Origin: Verrucomicrobiota bacterium
Lineage (GTDB): Bacteria > Verrucomicrobiota > Verrucomicrobiia > Chthoniobacterales > JAFAMB01
NCBI GenBank assembly: GCA_019236035.1
Contig: JAFAJU010000513.1
Coordinates: 1 to 12,860 of the forward strand
Direction: 5' to 3'
DNA length: 12,860 nucleotides
Made by a program: the position numbers and the translations under genes. Under the pieces are notes generated by a model that saw only the letters and a program-made list of their open reading frames with translations, ran no database searches and was not told the DNA's origin. Below, piece after piece: positions 12,772-12,860 of this stretch; position 1 is the first letter of the stretch, and every line of letters starts with the position of its first letter.

Positions 12772-12860
12772 ATGGGATTACAACGCAGAGGAGCTGAAAT
12801 ACTTCTCGAAGTCCTTCGATCTGAGGGAGCAAAATTTATCTTCGGCAACCCGGGTACCAC
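12772..12860 (+). CDS. Thiamine-diphosphate-dependent enzyme, N-terminal fragment (runs off the window)
   Basis: Only about 29 codons are present. After MGLQRRGAEILLEVLRSEG comes AKFIFGNPGTT, the opening beta-strand and loop of ThDP enzymes of the acetolactate synthase/benzoylformate decarboxylase group; the FGNPGTT form is nearest to benzoylformate-decarboxylase-like members. The catalytic glutamate and the C-terminal ThDP motif lie beyond the end, so substrate cannot be assigned. AGG about 10 bases before ATG 12772 supports this start, though the frame is open further upstream. It sits downstream of the GNAT gene and the overlapping hairpins. Confidence 0.75.
   Translation, partial: MGLQRRGAEILLEVLRSEGAKFIFGNPGT

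Overview
The window looks like ordinary chromosome from a moderately GC-rich, double-membrane bacterium. The verrucomicrobial-looking L28, an HpnB-type glycosyltransferase, a POT transporter of the type seen in that phylum, frequent weak or absent Shine-Dalgarno sites and many small palindromic repeats between genes all point to Verrucomicrobiota, possibly a soil Chthoniobacterales relative. That placement is inference from family resemblance; no rRNA or other marker is present. I see no prophage, integrase, transposase, CRISPR array, tRNA or recognisable defence operon.

Layout. 1-223: 3' end of RNase PH. 272-1557 (minus): ribosomal protein L28 followed by a CobW/COG0523 metallochaperone GTPase, separated by an intrinsic terminator whose T-tract runs straight into the GTPase start codon. 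1747-3691 (plus): a membrane-anchored S41 C-terminal-processing protease, a paired-palindrome repeat, and a small secreted PepSY-like protein closed by a strong terminator. 3790-6310: an aldo/keto reductase convergent with a 6-phosphofructokinase, with a cluster of GTAG-headed palindromes between them. 6520-8368 (plus): a small two-helix membrane protein, an HpnB-like glycosyltransferase and an unrecognised 112-residue protein. 8447-10089 (minus): a CDGSH iron-sulfur protein followed tightly by a POT peptide transporter. 10090-10616: no intact gene; short-repeat blocks in opposite orientation flank what may be a decayed four-helix-bundle (S23-type) gene. 10617-11387 (minus): an orphan helical protein, divergent from a Nudix hydrolase. 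A 43-bp-arm inverted repeat then leads to a GNAT acetyltransferase, and the window ends in the first 30 codons of a thiamine-diphosphate enzyme.

The genes are mostly single housekeeping or accessory functions and do not form one pathway. Plausible units are CDGSH plus POT, the small membrane protein plus HpnB, and L28 plus CobW.

The most distinctive feature is the repeat landscape. Several intergenic palindromes start with GTAG followed by a hairpin, the architecture of REP elements mobilised by RAYT transposases. They abut or enter coding ends: one supplies the stop codon of the Nudix gene and one overlaps the 3' end of the GNAT gene. A second repeat class consists of heptamers of the form GGRGTTY and relatives. 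I did not find a convincing new multi-gene system; the repeat families and the L28/CobW junction are the best leads.
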